Shown here: positions 63,897 to 64,000 of the stretch, piece after piece | Position numbering within the stretch: the stretch's first letter is position 1 | How the letters are laid out: every line of letters starts with the position of its first letter | Origin: JAGQOZ01 sp041399205 | GTDB lineage: Bacteria > Planctomycetota > Planctomycetia > Pirellulales > Pirellulaceae | Assembly (NCBI GenBank): GCA_041399205.1 | Contig: JAWKTK010000016.1 | Location: forward strand, 147,575 to 211,574 | Direction of reading: 5' to 3' | DNA: 64,000 bases | Notes under the pieces: generated by a model | Database searches by the model: none | Told to the model about the DNA's origin: nothing | The model's input: the letters and a program-made list of their open reading frames with translations, nothing else | Program-made: the position numbers and the translations under genes

Positions 63897-64000
63897 CTCA
63901 ATCCTTTTCCAATGGTAACTGGCCGATATCTACGCCCTAACATTTACCGAACTACGCTGTATTTTTCATCTTCTCGGTACCCTAAACGCCTCTAGGAAGT
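63897..64000. other. Window right edge, upstream of the phage module
   Basis: The last 104 bases lie upstream of the terminase-small-like gene and should hold its promoter or the end of another gene. No feature was recognised. Confidence 0.4.

Overview
The window looks like a chromosome segment of a planctomycete, probably a Pirellulaceae-like member of Planctomycetota. The evidence is family content, not a database match: a Cys-type sulfatase, a secreted spondin/dockerin-like protein with a PEP-CTERM-like tail, a membrane-anchored Ser/Thr kinase with an extracellular sensor, an H-X9-DG (DUF1559-like) pilin domain, a TPR-sulfotransferase, a long SecA, outer-membrane machinery (TolC family, WaaA, LptF/G), and a CCTAGCCCG-type palindromic intergenic repeat. 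Almost all of it is ordinary core genome. The right end (about 61.1-64 kb, next to tRNA-Pro) is phage-derived. Layout: 1-4.8 kb, two PilB/GspE ATPases flanking PilT, all on the minus strand. 5.4-8.5 kb, TolC-family protein, SmpB and a frameshifted SDR. 8.7-11.3 kb (plus), two HtrA-like secreted proteins, the second catalytically degenerate, then PanD. 11.4-14.4 kb (minus), RuvX, ManC-like and UAP1-like sugar nucleotidyltransferases. 14.6-22 kb (minus), a frameshifted membrane protein, MetK, WaaA and SecA. 22.3-23.9 kb (plus), a PhnP-like hydrolase and a hemerythrin-like protein. 24-27.3 kb (minus), RseP and IspC/Dxr, overlapping TAATG. 27.7-32 kb (plus), FtsH, a GAF/degenerate SpoIIE protein and tRNA-Leu(GAG) with a terminator. 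32.2-42.5 kb (minus), a transglutaminase-like protein, GNAT, methyltransferase, a GH57-GalT-GlgA polyglucan group, and an amidohydrolase. 42.7-49.4 kb, Ser/Thr kinase, sulfatase, uracil-DNA glycosylase, and an ECF sigma/anti-sigma pair. 49.6-56.3 kb, NCS2-like permease, methyltransferase, Ste24-type protease, spondin/PEP-CTERM protein and TPR-sulfotransferase. 56.3-60.7 kb, FHA-GAF-AAA+ regulator, LptF/G-like permease and zinc-ribbon methyltransferase. 60.9-64 kb, tRNA-Pro(CGG) and a terminase module. Most unusual points: (i) an anti-sigma factor whose membrane anchor and outer domain are those of a DUF1559-type pilin; (ii) a protease/pseudoprotease tandem with His to Ser and Ser to Cys changes and a PDZ placed inside the fold; (iii) a GAF/SpoIIE-like protein missing a metal-binding Asp; (iv) a dispersed palindromic repeat; (v) a terminase module abutting tRNA-Pro; (vi) six genes, including essential secA, each broken by one small indel, which is best read as consensus error rather than biology. 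I saw no rRNA, CRISPR array, insertion sequence or obvious new defence system. All family calls come from reading motifs by eye.
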